Positions 1 through 8,466 are shown, counted from the stretch's first letter. The stretch: 52,627 nt of DNA from an uncultured Saprospiraceae bacterium (GCA_937969415.1 CALBWK010000032.1:1-52627), one strand, 5' to 3'. The notes: generated from the sequence alone by a model not told the origin. Program-made: numbers and translations.

Positions 1-1
1 T

Positions 2-1051
2 TTAGACTTCACGACGATGAATGCTATTACGATGAAAATTTTCACTACAGCACCTATAGGTACAACTGTAAAGTTTAAGTTGGAAGGCGCAGGGGAAACA
101 GAAAGAGATGTCTTTACAACAGTATCCAATGCGTGGGAGGAGTTGACTTGGGATTTTACTGGCGAGCCGCAAAATTTTAACTCTTTGGTCTTTATGTTTG
201 ATTTTGGCAATATAGGCGATGGCTCAGAGACATCTACTTTTCTTTTTGATGATATACAACAACTCTTTGGTGGTGCCCAATTGGACTTGCCTGTAGATTT
301 TGAAGGAGTTGGCATTAATTATACTGTTACTGATTTTGGTGGCAATCGTTCTACATTGACTACAGACCTTACTGATCCTAATAATCAAGTCATCGAAGTC
401 ATAAAGACGGATCAAGCTGCAACCTGGGCAGGTACGACTATCGGTACTCCTGGAGGTTTTGCAACGAATATACCTTTGACGCTTACGGATTCCAAGATGC
501 GGGTAAGGGTCTGGTCACCAGATGCAGGGATTCCTATCCGACTTAAAGTAGAAGACTCAAAAGATCCAACGCATACTTGTGAGACAGAAACAAGGACAAC
601 TGTAGCAGGAGATTGGGAAGACTTGGAGTTTGATTTTACAAATGAAGCACCAGGCACAGCACAATTAAGTACTGGCCTCAATATGGGATGGACATACAAT
701 ATGGCCTCAATATTTTTCAATTTTGGAACTGAGGGTGCTGCTGTAGGTGAAAAAACCTATTACTTTGATGACGTCATCTTTGGGCAAAGAACGACAAGCA
801 CTACTACCTTTCCAGAATTACGAGGATTAGAAATTTTATCTAATCCTACACCTGATTTCTGGACTATCATAACCAAGCAAGAGCCTATCAATAAGGTAGA
901 AATTTACAATATGAATGGCCAACTTGTTTCAGACTTCAGACCTAACAGTACTTTTATTAAGATTGATGCGCAATTATTGCCAGCAGGAACTTACCCTACT
1001 ATAATCAAAGGGAGTTCCGAAACAAAAACGATTAAGTTGATCAAGCAATAA
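2..1051 (+). CDS. Secreted carbohydrate-binding-type protein with T9SS sorting domain, 5' end missing
   Basis: The reading frame is open to the window edge, so the N-terminus and probably a catalytic domain lie outside. What remains is two similar beta-sandwich modules (about residues 1-95 and 100-258 of the visible part). Each contains a W-E-x-L-x-x-D-F-T motif and ends in a Y-x-F-D-D segment, as in carbohydrate-binding modules of Bacteroidota laminarinases and other GH16-type enzymes. The last about 75 residues (from L-E-I-L-S-N-P-T) form a T9SS type A C-terminal sorting domain: N-P-T near its start, a Y-N-M-N-G-Q-L turn, a P-A-G-T-Y strand and a basic end. The protein is therefore expected at the cell surface or outside. 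The catalytic identity cannot be determined from this fragment. Confidence 0.75.
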   Translation, partial: LDFTTMNAITMKIFTTAPIGTTVKFKLEGAGETERDVFTTVSNAWEELTWDFTGEPQNFNSLVFMFDFGNIGDGSETSTFLFDDIQQLFGGAQLDLPVDFEGVGINYTVTDFGGNRSTLTTDLTDPNNQVIEVIKTDQAATWAGTTIGTPGGFATNIPLTLTDSKMRVRVWSPDAGIPIRLKVEDSKDPTHTCETETRTTVAGDWEDLEFDFTNEAPGTAQLSTGLNMGWTYNMASIFFNFGTEGAAVGEKTYYFDDVIFGQRTTSTTTFPELRGLEILSNPTPDFWTIITKQEPINKVEIYNMNGQLVSDFRPNSTFIKIDAQLLPAGTYPTIIKGSSETKTIKLIKQ

Positions 1052-1162
1052 CACATTGTCATACCAAATGAAATAGCTTCAAAATTGTTTTATACAATTT
1101 TCACATATATATGGCACGTTCTATCCTTGATGAACTACTACTTAAGTCAACAATAGAAAGCT

Positions 1163-2215
1163 ATGCTCTATCTATGGGAAGACAAGTCTGATGACAAATT
1201 AAGCATTCTTGGTAATACTGGTGACTTACTTTTCCATATAGTCAACACGAAAGTTACGCTGTTAATGATAGGCGGTATTGTGGCCGCTACTTTGAATAAC
1301 AAACTCCTAGGTCTCGCCATAACACTTTGCTTTAGTGCAATAGGTTACGTCATAATCAAAGAAGTATTTGAAAGATTCTGGCACGGTTTCAACAGGTCTT
1401 ATGCAATTAGTAATGATGGTATTCATTTTGAATGGGGACTTAGAAGAAAACACGAACTATTTGTACCCTTTAGCTCTATAATCAAAGTAACTCTTGTTGG
1501 ATACAGAAAGAGTGCTTTAAGTACAATATACTTTGACACCAATGACAACACCATACTCGATAGATATCCACAACTAGCTACTGACGAAAGCTTCAAACTG
1601 AGCTTTGACAAAATAAAGAATGGAGACAAAGTAATATCTCTGCTCCAAAACCTCAGAAAAGATGTCAAAACAATTGCACCTCAGCCTGAAGACGACAGAG
1701 GCATTTATAAATACATACCACTTTGGATTAATAGAGTCTACTGCTTTGTTGCTTTCCTATTCCTCTGTTATGGTACTTTCAATCTCATCTCAATTTTTGA
1801 TTTTCATTTATTAGGTTACACTGAAGTGGAAACAACCATTACCAAACAAAAATATAAAGGCTACTATAATCACAATGACTACCATAAACTACACACACAA
1901 GAGGGCTACACTTTTGATTTAGAGACAGGGCGGAATTTGACAGGAACAACAATTACTCTTGGCATTAGTCCACTATTTTCAAGAGTTATTTTTGTTAAAC
2001 TAAAACACAAAAAATCCCATAAACTTCTATCATGCTATAGTGGCCTATCCCTTCTTTCTAGACTGTTGACGCTTATTGTTACATTGGTTATAGGCATTTA
2101 CATCTTATATCGAAGGGGATATATAAGTATCGAAGATGTCGGACTATTCATTATTTTTCCTTTGGCTATGATACTCGTGTCTAACAGTCTTTTTGGGCTT
2201 TCTTATGTTGGATAA
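1163..2215 (+). CDS. Multi-pass membrane protein, possibly with a bacterial PH-like domain
   Basis: A 350-residue protein of unknown function. Two hydrophobic segments lie near residues 25-75, one near 187-212, and two more near 290-347. Between the first and second groups is a soluble stretch (about 85-165) beginning R-S-Y-A-I-S-N-D-G-I-H-F-E-W-G. A short strand-rich region with V-P-F-S-S-I-I-K-V follows; this resembles the bPH_2 domain of YdbS-like membrane proteins, but the match is by eye only. It stands alone, 111 bases after the T9SS gene, and the opposing gene ends 224 bases downstream. The spacer holds no recognisable terminator. Confidence 0.6.
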   Translation: MLYLWEDKSDDKLSILGNTGDLLFHIVNTKVTLLMIGGIVAATLNNKLLGLAITLCFSAIGYVIIKEVFERFWHGFNRSYAISNDGIHFEWGLRRKHELFVPFSSIIKVTLVGYRKSALSTIYFDTNDNTILDRYPQLATDESFKLSFDKIKNGDKVISLLQNLRKDVKTIAPQPEDDRGIYKYIPLWINRVYCFVAFLFLCYGTFNLISIFDFHLLGYTEVETTITKQKYKGYYNHNDYHKLHTQEGYTFDLETGRNLTGTTITLGISPLFSRVIFVKLKHKKSHKLLSCYSGLSLLSRLLTLIVTLVIGIYILYRRGYISIEDVGLFIIFPLAMILVSNSLFGLSYVG

Positions 2216-2439
2216 ATTTTGATTCAAATATCTTCCACAAAAAATATAGTATTCCCAATCAAATCAGAGAGTCAAGCTCAGCGGTCTTCCAAGTGTTTTT
2301 ATGCGCAGTTAATCTTTGCTAATCGTACTTTTTTTGTAAACTCTCTAAAGAACCTCCCGTTCGATATCTTGACTAGGCAATACGTCTATGGGGGGTGAAT
2401 CATTCCGCGTGCATTCTCTAAATTAAAAAAGCGCAAAGG

Positions 2440-4929
2440 TTACTTTTTGATCACTTTACCAAGCAGTTGAGCACTTCCGTTCTCTTGAATACCTAAAATA
2501 AAATAAGGTCCTGTATTCCAGTGAATACCATCAACATCAACTGAAGTAAGATCGGTCGCCACAACTGAAGTCTGTGTCCGACCCATAAGATCAGTAACAA
2601 CTATCCGCTCAAAATCACCCTCGTAAGATATATTCAGGTTATTGGCAAACGGGTTAGGATATATAGCCACCTCTAATTGATCATCAAATGTCGAAACAGG
2701 TGGTAAGGCAGCCCAGAAAGACACCCATGGTCTCGCTTGTTTGATAATTAATTGGTCCTCTGCAGTGATTTTGTACTCTATATCCATCGCAAAACTCTGG
2801 TCTCCCTCCGCTCCATAGAGCACTTCAAACTCACTATGAATCTTCTCCATAAATTCACGCATTTGATCTCGATAAACCTCAGTCATTATCAACTCTCCAT
2901 CTTCTACCTGATTAGAGAACCTGATGATTCTATCTTCAAAAAAGTCAATTTTCTCGAGGATAATCTCTTCTGGAATAGAATTCACATCAGGATTTGTCAC
3001 TAGATTCTCACCTACTTGTGTATTAATATAGTTGGTAAAAAATGAGCCATAAATCGGATCTAAAGTTACGCCTACGCCGTTTGCTTTTTCTTCTTGATAA
3101 TTTGGATGACACAATACACCCATAGCTGCAGAGAAGTGATCGATTCTATAAAAATCACGTTCTTCATAAGCTCTCAGATTCCACATACTTGCATAGACTT
3201 GCTTAATAGACTTGGAGATATGACCTTCATCTAGATGCTGCGTCTTAGAAGTGTAAAGACCTGCTCCACTAAAGCCTGGTAAATCTTCGTTGTTAGTACT
3301 CGACCTGCAACGTACTGCAGTTCCTGCAGGAAACGATCTGTGCATCTCATCTAAGTCATCCAAGATCCATTGTGGCATCTCTGCTGCTCGTATTTCTTTT
3401 CTAAAATCTGACAAAGCTTCTATCCTATATTCCAAGTCAGTTTCAAATTCTGGTTCTGCAAGAATCTCTCGTGCTTGATTGTAAAAATCATTGTGCAACA
3501 TAAATTCGTGGTAGTAATTAAAAGGAATTCCGTACCCATCAGGAATCGTTCCCTCAGGAAAACCAAAAGTGCGCATTGTGGCGACATTAGTACACTTTGC
3601 TCCAAAACCATCACTCATATCAAAGGTTATATCTGCAAGAGGCAATATCTCTTTATAATCCAAATTCCGCTTAGGCACTTGATCTTGTGAAGGCCTTAGG
3701 TCCTCAAACCAATCATCAACTTCTTCTAAAGTTGCTTCGCGGATAGTATATCTCTCAGATTCTACTTTATAATAAATGTACTTACCTAACAGACTAGAGA
3801 TCAAAGGGTCATCTAATGGATCTCTAATAAAAGCATTGGGGACACCATCTTGTATAGCCCGCAAATTGACATGCGATAAAGGTGTCTGGATAAAAGACGT
3901 GATAATACCTCCTACCCTAGGTAAAAAATTTGGTACAGATTCATACAATACGATATCCGTTGCACTAGGTGTATCTTCTGGTTCCAAAGCTCTTAATAGC
4001 CCATAGCCTTCCGCAAGATTAAGCGGCAAATATTCTATGTCTTCAAAAATTTCATTTTCAAATACAACATGAACACGAGAATTATCATATTCGGTCTTTT
4101 CATCAAAATATTCTGTCTCACTAAAAGTCGTCACGTAATATGACAAGTTATTAGTCAAAAAAGGCATATTCTTGGCTATCAGCTCTTGTGTTTTCTGTAC
4201 TGTATTAAATGGTTCTGGATCACCAAATGAATAAGAAAAACTATAGACGCCTAAGGTTCCATTATCTGCTCTTAAATTAGGGTAATATGTAATCTCTCCA
4301 CTATAATCCATTTCATACCAACTAACAGAATTATAAAAATCTGCATGGATATAATGTGTGTTACTATTTATAAAATATATCTGTGGGTCCTCCGAGAAAA
4401 TATCTGCTACAGCAAACTTTACAAATTCTCGATTATCTAAAAATGGTGCCCAAGGGATAATTACATTATCTACAGACAAAGTTTCAAATGTAGCTCTGCT
4501 ATCAATAGCAACTTGACCATCATCAATGTCGACTGGAGAAGCTGCATTAAAAGGACTACTATTGGGAATAGCATCGAACTCTGTCACATCATCTCTACCA
4601 TCTTTGTCTTGGTCGCCAGGCTGAGTGAGGGCATATTCCCGCACTTGATAGTGAGATTGTGGCAAACCACGTAACGGTTCTGTAATCGATGTCCGCCCAT
4701 CGACACCTTTTACCATAGATGTTCCTACTCGTTCAAAATCACCAGTATCATTATGTCTCACTTGCAAAACATAATAATTGTCAGAGCTAGAATTGACTTC
4801 TATTTGCAATCCACCGAGGAGATCTACATCATAGGATTCTATAGGCACAATAGTCTGACCTATGATTGCAGTTGATAGACCACTAACTAAGGAAATCAGG
4901 AAGCATAAAAAAAGACGATGATTCATCAT
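2440..4929 (-). CDS. Secreted dikinase-like protein (phosphohistidine plus PEP-synthase/GWD-type ATP-binding domain) with T9SS sorting domain
   Basis: 829 residues. A signal peptide covers about residues 1-25. A calcium-site-like D-x-D-x-D-G stretch (D-Q-D-K-D-G-R-D-D) lies near 106-114. A swivelling phosphohistidine-like segment around 340-370 contains T-P-L-S-H-V-N-L-R-A (His353). A pyruvate-phosphate-dikinase-type ATP-binding domain covers about 440-735, with G-F-G-A-K near 441-445, R-C-R-S-S-T-N-N-E-D-L-P-G near 540-552, and a C-terminal I-K-Q-A-R-P-W. The last about 75 residues are a T9SS sorting domain (Y-P-N-P-F). The His domain precedes the ATP-binding domain, the order of alpha-glucan,water dikinases; PEP synthase has the reverse order. 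The L-S-H-V motif is also dikinase-like. Substrate is unknown. A T9SS-exported ATP-dependent enzyme is unexpected, because ATP should be scarce outside the cell. ATGATG gives two adjacent possible starts. Confidence 0.75.
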   Translation of the reverse strand: MMNHRLFLCFLISLVSGLSTAIIGQTIVPIESYDVDLLGGLQIEVNSSSDNYYVLQVRHNDTGDFERVGTSMVKGVDGRTSITEPLRGLPQSHYQVREYALTQPGDQDKDGRDDVTEFDAIPNSSPFNAASPVDIDDGQVAIDSRATFETLSVDNVIIPWAPFLDNREFVKFAVADIFSEDPQIYFINSNTHYIHADFYNSVSWYEMDYSGEITYYPNLRADNGTLGVYSFSYSFGDPEPFNTVQKTQELIAKNMPFLTNNLSYYVTTFSETEYFDEKTEYDNSRVHVVFENEIFEDIEYLPLNLAEGYGLLRALEPEDTPSATDIVLYESVPNFLPRVGGIITSFIQTPLSHVNLRAIQDGVPNAFIRDPLDDPLISSLLGKYIYYKVESERYTIREATLEEVDDWFEDLRPSQDQVPKRNLDYKEILPLADITFDMSDGFGAKCTNVATMRTFGFPEGTIPDGYGIPFNYYHEFMLHNDFYNQAREILAEPEFETDLEYRIEALSDFRKEIRAAEMPQWILDDLDEMHRSFPAGTAVRCRSSTNNEDLPGFSGAGLYTSKTQHLDEGHISKSIKQVYASMWNLRAYEERDFYRIDHFSAAMGVLCHPNYQEEKANGVGVTLDPIYGSFFTNYINTQVGENLVTNPDVNSIPEEIILEKIDFFEDRIIRFSNQVEDGELIMTEVYRDQMREFMEKIHSEFEVLYGAEGDQSFAMDIEYKITAEDQLIIKQARPWVSFWAALPPVSTFDDQLEVAIYPNPFANNLNISYEGDFERIVVTDLMGRTQTSVVATDLTSVDVDGIHWNTGPYFILGIQENGSAQLLGKVIKK

Positions 4930-5200
4930 GAAATTATTTGTTTCAATAATAGTTGAAGACGCTGATTTTGAAGCAGATATAAAGCCTATCCATTCACCAT
5001 ACTACCATCAAAAAGGACCAACAGAAAATTTATGACCTCTAGGAAACATTAATGGATAGAATTACTCTTGAAAACTACGAATCTACATAATAGAAATAGC
5101 ATAAATTCCGTAAAACGTTGCATTTAGTATGTTGGTATTTACATTCCTGCAGATATTTATTGATTTTATTTGTTTTTGGGATTAAAATCCAATGTATCTG

Positions 5201-5208
5201 TATATTTT
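5201..5208 (+). promoter_or_regulatory. Possible -7 box for radC
   Basis: TATATTTT is one base off the Bacteroidota -7 consensus TAnnTTTG. A TTTG lies about 22 bases upstream. It ends only five bases before the GTG chosen as the radC start, so the transcript would be leaderless or nearly so. Weak by itself. Confidence 0.3.
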
Positions 5209-5213
5209 ACGTT

Positions 5214-5909
5214 GTGAGTTATCAAAAATCCCTAAGTATCAAGGAGTGGGCAGAGGAAGACAAACCTCGAGAGAAGCTCCTACTCAAAGGTAAGGCTGCC
5301 CTTAGTGAAGCAGAGCTCATTGCCATCCTCATCGGCTCAGGTACCCGCGAAGTGTCGGCAGTAGAGTTATCCAAGAAGATCCTTTCCGGTTTTGATCAGG
5401 ACCTCAATACACTCGGTAGAGCCAGTATAAGTGAACTAATGAAATACAAAGGCATCGGCGAAGCCAAAGCCATAACTATTGCTGCTGCTCTAGAACTCGG
5501 TCGCCGCCGGCAGCAAACACAAGTCAGAGAAAAGCCAAGAATTACGAGCAGTGGAGATGCCTATCAGTGTGTTGCTGGGACTATGGAAGACTTGGGTCAC
5601 GAAATCTTCAAGGTCTTAATGCTTAACAGAACCAATAAAGTAACCCGTATAGAGACCATTAGTATCGGCGGCATCGCCGGTACAGTAGTAGATCCTAAAG
5701 TAGTATTCAAAAAAGCTATAGAAGCGCAGGCCAGTAGCATTATCCTTTGTCATAACCATCCCTCTGGCAATCTCAAGCCCTCACAAGCCGACCTCAGTCT
5801 CACAAAAAAATTAGTTGCCGCAGGTAAGACTTTAGAGGTCAATGTACTAGATCATCTTATAATTTCTGAAGAAGGGTACTTTAGTTTTTTGGATGAAGGG
5901 TTGATATAA
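5214..5909 (+). CDS. radC: RadC-family JAB-domain protein
   Basis: 231 residues from the GTG at 5214. The upstream in-frame extension is a low-complexity hydrophobic stretch, whereas V-S-Y-Q-K-S-L-S-I-K-E-W-A-E-E-D matches how RadC proteins begin. An N-terminal helix-hairpin-helix region (M-K-Y-K-G-I-G-E-A-K) is followed by the JAB/MPN metalloprotease-like domain with the zinc motif H-N-H-P-S-G-N and a downstream conserved D. The family is historically called DNA repair protein RadC, but its biochemical function is not settled. Monocistronic; the downstream 580 bases hold repeats and no terminator I can recognise. Confidence 0.92.
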   Translation: MSYQKSLSIKEWAEEDKPREKLLLKGKAALSEAELIAILIGSGTREVSAVELSKKILSGFDQDLNTLGRASISELMKYKGIGEAKAITIAAALELGRRRQQTQVREKPRITSSGDAYQCVAGTMEDLGHEIFKVLMLNRTNKVTRIETISIGGIAGTVVDPKVVFKKAIEAQASSIILCHNHPSGNLKPSQADLSLTKKLVAAGKTLEVNVLDHLIISEEGYFSFLDEGLI

Positions 5910-5920
5910 TTTTCTTTATT

Positions 5921-5959
5921 TTCATTTCGAGTCTCGTCGAGAAATCTTCGTTCTTGTAA
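5921..5959 (+). repeat. Dispersed repeat, family R1, copy 1
   Basis: Begins TTCATTTCGAGTCTCGTCGA and continues into GAAATCTTCGTTCTTGTAA. The core TTTCGAG-N8-CGAGAAATCT recurs at 6053 and 7353 and, in more diverged form, at 34969 (inverted) and 35028. This copy contains the short palindrome TCTCGTCGAGA. Confidence 0.7.
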
Positions 5960-5962
5960 AAG

Positions 5963-6016
5963 GCAATCCTCTTCTGTCGGAATTAGGATTTTTAGGATTA
6001 GGGGATTATAGGATGG
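5963..6016 (+). repeat. Dispersed A-G-G-A-T-T element, family R2, copy 1
   Basis: Shares its first about 40 bases with the copy at 6124 (CAATCCTCTTCTGTC, then GAAT, then AGGATTTTTAGGATTAGGGG). The element is internally iterated: AGGATT or GGGATT occurs four times at 7-11 base spacing. It starts a few bases after an R1 copy. Confidence 0.7.
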
Positions 6017-6052
6017 TTTCTTTCTGTCAGACTACAAACAATTGTCTCGCAA

Positions 6053-6098
6053 TTTTTCATTTCGAGCATCGCCGAGAAATCTCCGTTCTCGTAATGAG
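6053..6098 (+). repeat. Dispersed repeat, family R1, copy 2
   Basis: Reads TTTTTCATTTCGAGCATCGC and then CGAGAAATCTCCGTTCTCG. It is the longest well-conserved R1 copy and again lies just upstream of an R2 element. Confidence 0.7.
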
Positions 6099-6123
6099 AT
6101 AATATTTATGGTCTGAGTAGTGT

Positions 6124-6178
6124 CAATCCTCTTCTGTCAGAATCAGGATTTTTAGGATTAGGGGATTTCTAGGATTCC
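6124..6178 (+). repeat. Dispersed A-G-G-A-T-T element, family R2, copy 2
   Basis: Near-identical to the copy at 5963 over its first 40 bases, with the same CAATCCTCTTCTGTC lead-in. It differs by a few substitutions and in the tail (GATTTCTAGGATTCC). Confidence 0.7.
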
Positions 6179-6424
6179 TACCACACCCTACCGCACTACC
6201 TCAAATCTTCCTGCTAGAACGCCATTAGCTTTATGTATAGATGGTGGGTAGATAGATTGCCATTCCTATAACTAGTAGGAACTAATCAAAAATAGTGGAT
6301 TGGGGTTAGAGTGCCAAAAAGTATGGGGTGGATAATGAAGAAAGGTAGAGTGTTGTAACCGGTTATTATGATATTCGTTAAGGCTTTTTATATATTATTC
6401 ATTTTGGGTAATAGGTAGGTACTT

Positions 6425-6470
6425 TCCTGTCGGAATTAGGATTTTTAGGATTTGGGGATTATTAGGATTT
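6425..6470 (+). repeat. Dispersed A-G-G-A-T-T element, family R2, copy 3
   Basis: TCCTGTCGGAATTAGG followed by ATTTTTAGGATTTGGGGATT. This is the only R2 copy here without an R1 partner. It ends 20 bases before the end of the HigA-like gene. Confidence 0.65.
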
Positions 6471-6490
6471 AAGACATTACTCCTTTCATT

Positions 6491-6880
6491 TCAGCTTGCC
6501 TTTTTAAGTTCATAGGGCTTTAAAAAAGCGTAGTAATTTAGTTTAAACTCTGTGCCTAACTTCAAGGCGATTTGTTTTGTTATTTCTCTTCTATATTTAG
6601 TTATATCATTTACCAACTGTGGAGATATTCCGATTCGAAGTGCTAACTCTTTTTGGCTAAGGTTGTTTTTAGATAACAAATCCGCAAGCAATTCAACTGG
6701 ATTCAAACTCAATAAATATTTTTCAGTTTGCTCCTCGTTATATTTTTGGATTAAAAACGACAACAATTCTATCTCGTCATCATATTGGGCCGAGTAATTA
6801 TCTGTTAGTTTTTTAAGTTGATCGCAATACACATTGTATTGTCTATCATCTTTAATTATTGTGTGTTTTAACTTTTCCAT
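6491..6880 (-). CDS. XRE-family HigA-like antitoxin/regulator, no toxin partner visible
   Basis: 129 residues. The C-terminal half carries a helix-turn-helix: L-S-Q-K-E-L-A-L-R-I-G-I-S-P-Q-L-V-N-D-I, followed by Y-R-R-E-I-T-K-Q-I-A-L-K-L-G. This is the arrangement of HigA antitoxins, where an R-R-x-I-T helix follows the recognition helix. The N-terminal about 55 residues are charged and resemble the leader of Bacteroidota HigA-type proteins. The usual RelE-like HigB toxin should lie just upstream, at 6881 onward on this strand. That stretch has no reading frame of useful length, so the gene is an orphan, either a decayed toxin-antitoxin pair or a stand-alone regulator. The flanking AT-rich repeat region fits past rearrangement. 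Confidence 0.75.
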   Translation of the reverse strand: MEKLKHTIIKDDRQYNVYCDQLKKLTDNYSAQYDDEIELLSFLIQKYNEEQTEKYLLSLNPVELLADLLSKNNLSQKELALRIGISPQLVNDITKYRREITKQIALKLGTEFKLNYYAFLKPYELKKAS

Positions 6881-7205
6881 TATTTAAACATATTTATTTC
6901 ATATGTCAATTATACTTACAAAAAATTCCTACACGATATCGAGATTAACTTATTTTAAGTTAATATTTGTTTTGAACTTACTAAGAGAAATGAAGCAATA
7001 TATACATTCTCAAATTTTCACCCACTTTTTTTCATTGCCAAAAAAAGTTCGCAAAAAACGCTAGTTGTTTGAAATGCATTTAGGGTTTCTATGGTTGCTT
7101 GTCGGCGATAATGCTATGGATATATTTGATGCTCAGTGCTTACTGCTATGTAGTTATAATATTGAAATGAAGTCTACGTTTTCGTGGGTTCATCTAATTT
7201 TTCTC

Positions 7206-7245
7206 GTCGGCTGACAAACAACTGCTGAGTCAAATTGAGCTTATG
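7206..7245 (+). repeat. 40-base direct repeat, family R3, copy 1
   Basis: CGTCGGCTGACAAACAACTG followed by CTGAGTCAAATTGAGCTTATG. It recurs 250 bases downstream with one substitution and one inserted A. Confidence 0.75.
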
Positions 7246-7352
7246 CCCTCCTAAGACAAGTAAAGTCATTATTAGTACATACAGAGTATAGCATCCTATG
7301 ACCAGAAATCCTTATGCTGAATACGTATCGAAAACAAGGTTATCACTCCATT

Positions 7353-7387
7353 TTTCCATTTCGAGCATCGCCGAGAAATCTTGTTCT
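7353..7387 (+). repeat. Dispersed repeat, family R1, copy 3
   Basis: TTTCCATTTCGAGCATCGCC followed by GAGAAATCTTGTTCT. It matches the copy at 6053 over its core and again precedes an R2 element. Confidence 0.7.
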
Positions 7388-7404
7388 AATAAAGGGTAAG
7401 TCAT

Positions 7405-7450
7405 CATCTGTCAGAATTAGGATTTATAGGATTTGGGGATTTTAGGATTC
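7405..7450 (+). repeat. Dispersed A-G-G-A-T-T element, family R2, copy 4
   Basis: CATCTGTCAGAATTAGG followed by ATTTATAGGATTTGGGGATT. The iterated AGGATT/GGGATT structure is the same as in the 6.0-6.5 kb copies. Confidence 0.7.
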
Positions 7451-7455
7451 TCATT

Positions 7456-7496
7456 CGTGGGCTGACAAACAACTGCTGAGTCAAAATTGAGCTTAT
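7456..7496 (+). repeat. Direct repeat, family R3, copy 2
   Basis: Second copy of the 40-base repeat at 7206, ending 24 bases before the SDR start codon. It contains the TTG that could act as the -33 element of the SDR promoter. Confidence 0.75.
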
Positions 7497-7516
7497 GACA
7501 TTCTTACCTATCTTGC
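7487..7516 (+). promoter_or_regulatory. Possible promoter of SDR gene
   Basis: TTG at 7487-7489, 19 bases, then TATCTTGC at 7509-7516. The spacing suits Bacteroidota promoters, but the -7 box departs from TAnnTTTG at its last two positions. The following CACCCATG resembles the region after the TetR-gene -7 box at 41547. Confidence 0.35.
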
Positions 7517-7520
7517 ACCC

Positions 7521-8327
7521 ATGAGCTACTACAAGGGAAAAACAATATGGATAACAGGTGCCAGCGCCGGCATAGGAGAAGCCCTCGCTCTGACTCTCGC
7601 AGAAAAAGGGGCTAGCCTCATCTTGTCTAGTCGCAAAAAACCAGGTCTTGATAAAGTCGCTTCCGCTTGCCTCACCAAAGGTGCACCCAAGGTTGATGTC
7701 TTACCGCTAGACCTCGCCGAGCACTCGCAGCTCGATACCCTTATAAATGAAAATCAAGCCCTCTTAGCCCACGTCGATATTCTCATCAATAATGGGGGTA
7801 TCTCTCAGCGCTCTCAGGTAGCAGAGACAGATTTTGCTGTGTATAAGAAGCTGATGGATATCAACTACCTAGGGACGGTCAAGCTCTCTCTTGGCGTCCT
7901 ACCCTTTTTTAAGCAAAGAAATACTGGGCACTATGTCAGCATCAGCAGTATGGCAGGAAAGTTCGGCGTGCCTGGCAGATCGGGGTATTCTGCGTCCAAG
8001 ATGGCGCTACACGGGTTCTTTGATGCCCTCCGAGCAGAGCAGAGGTCGACTGGCATTAAGGTGACCCTTATTTGTCCTGGATATATCAAAACGGATATCT
8101 CGCTCAATGCACTGACCAGTGATGGCAGCCCGCAAGGGACGCTTGATGAGGCACAGCGCAATGGAATGGATGTCGATACGATGGTTGATCAGACGTTAAA
8201 GGCCATCGCCAAAGGCCGAGAAGAGGTCCATATCGGTGGGTTTAAGGAGGTGAAAATGGCAGGGTTTGTGGCTAGAGTCTTCCCTGCTACTTTTAGGAAA
8301 ATCATCGCCAAAGCCAAGACGACCTAG
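7521..8327 (+). CDS. Short-chain dehydrogenase/reductase, possibly a ketosphinganine-type reductase
   Basis: 268 residues of a classical SDR. The Rossmann glycine motif T-G-A-S-A-G-I-G is at 12-19 and N-N-G-G near 90-93. The catalytic residues are Ser143, Tyr156 and Lys160 (Y-S-A-S-K), and P-G-Y-I-K-T follows. Length and motifs match the DHRS7-like subgroup. An NAD(P)-dependent ketone/alcohol conversion is expected; the substrate cannot be read from the sequence. It lies 139 bases upstream of an alpha-oxoamine synthase on the same strand. That pairing would suit the reductase step after serine- or cysteate-palmitoyl condensation, but this is inference. Codons here are noticeably more GC-rich than in the upstream spacer. 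Confidence 0.85.
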   Translation: MSYYKGKTIWITGASAGIGEALALTLAEKGASLILSSRKKPGLDKVASACLTKGAPKVDVLPLDLAEHSQLDTLINENQALLAHVDILINNGGISQRSQVAETDFAVYKKLMDINYLGTVKLSLGVLPFFKQRNTGHYVSISSMAGKFGVPGRSGYSASKMALHGFFDALRAEQRSTGIKVTLICPGYIKTDISLNALTSDGSPQGTLDEAQRNGMDVDTMVDQTLKAIAKGREEVHIGGFKEVKMAGFVARVFPATFRKIIAKAKTT

Positions 8328-8466
8328 ATTTAACCCTTCCTACACCTAGTATCTTAGCCAATTTGGACTAATTGATACTACTTTCCACAGGGCTGTGGTC
8401 GGATAATTGTCTTGAATTACCGACATTCACACCTTACAATCAACTAAAAATAAAATACATAGCTAT

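Larger units (their letters stand above)
5910..6490. other. Gene-free, repeat-rich spacer
   Basis: I see no plausible gene here. The stretch contains two composite copies of the dispersed repeats described separately (5921-6016 and 6053-6178), plus a third copy of the A-G-G-A-T-T element at 6425-6470. The remainder (about 6180-6420) shows no structure I can name. Confidence 0.6.
6881..7520. other. Gene-free spacer between higA-like gene and SDR gene
   Basis: No gene is supported. The stretch holds one R1 copy (7353), one R2 copy (7405), and two near-identical 40-base direct repeats (7206 and 7456) whose second copy runs into the SDR promoter. About 6881-7200 is AT-rich with nothing else recognisable. 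Confidence 0.55.

Noticed and set aside
412-720. 102-codon minus-strand frame inside the first T9SS gene
   Set aside because: Antisense shadow of a well-supported coding region.
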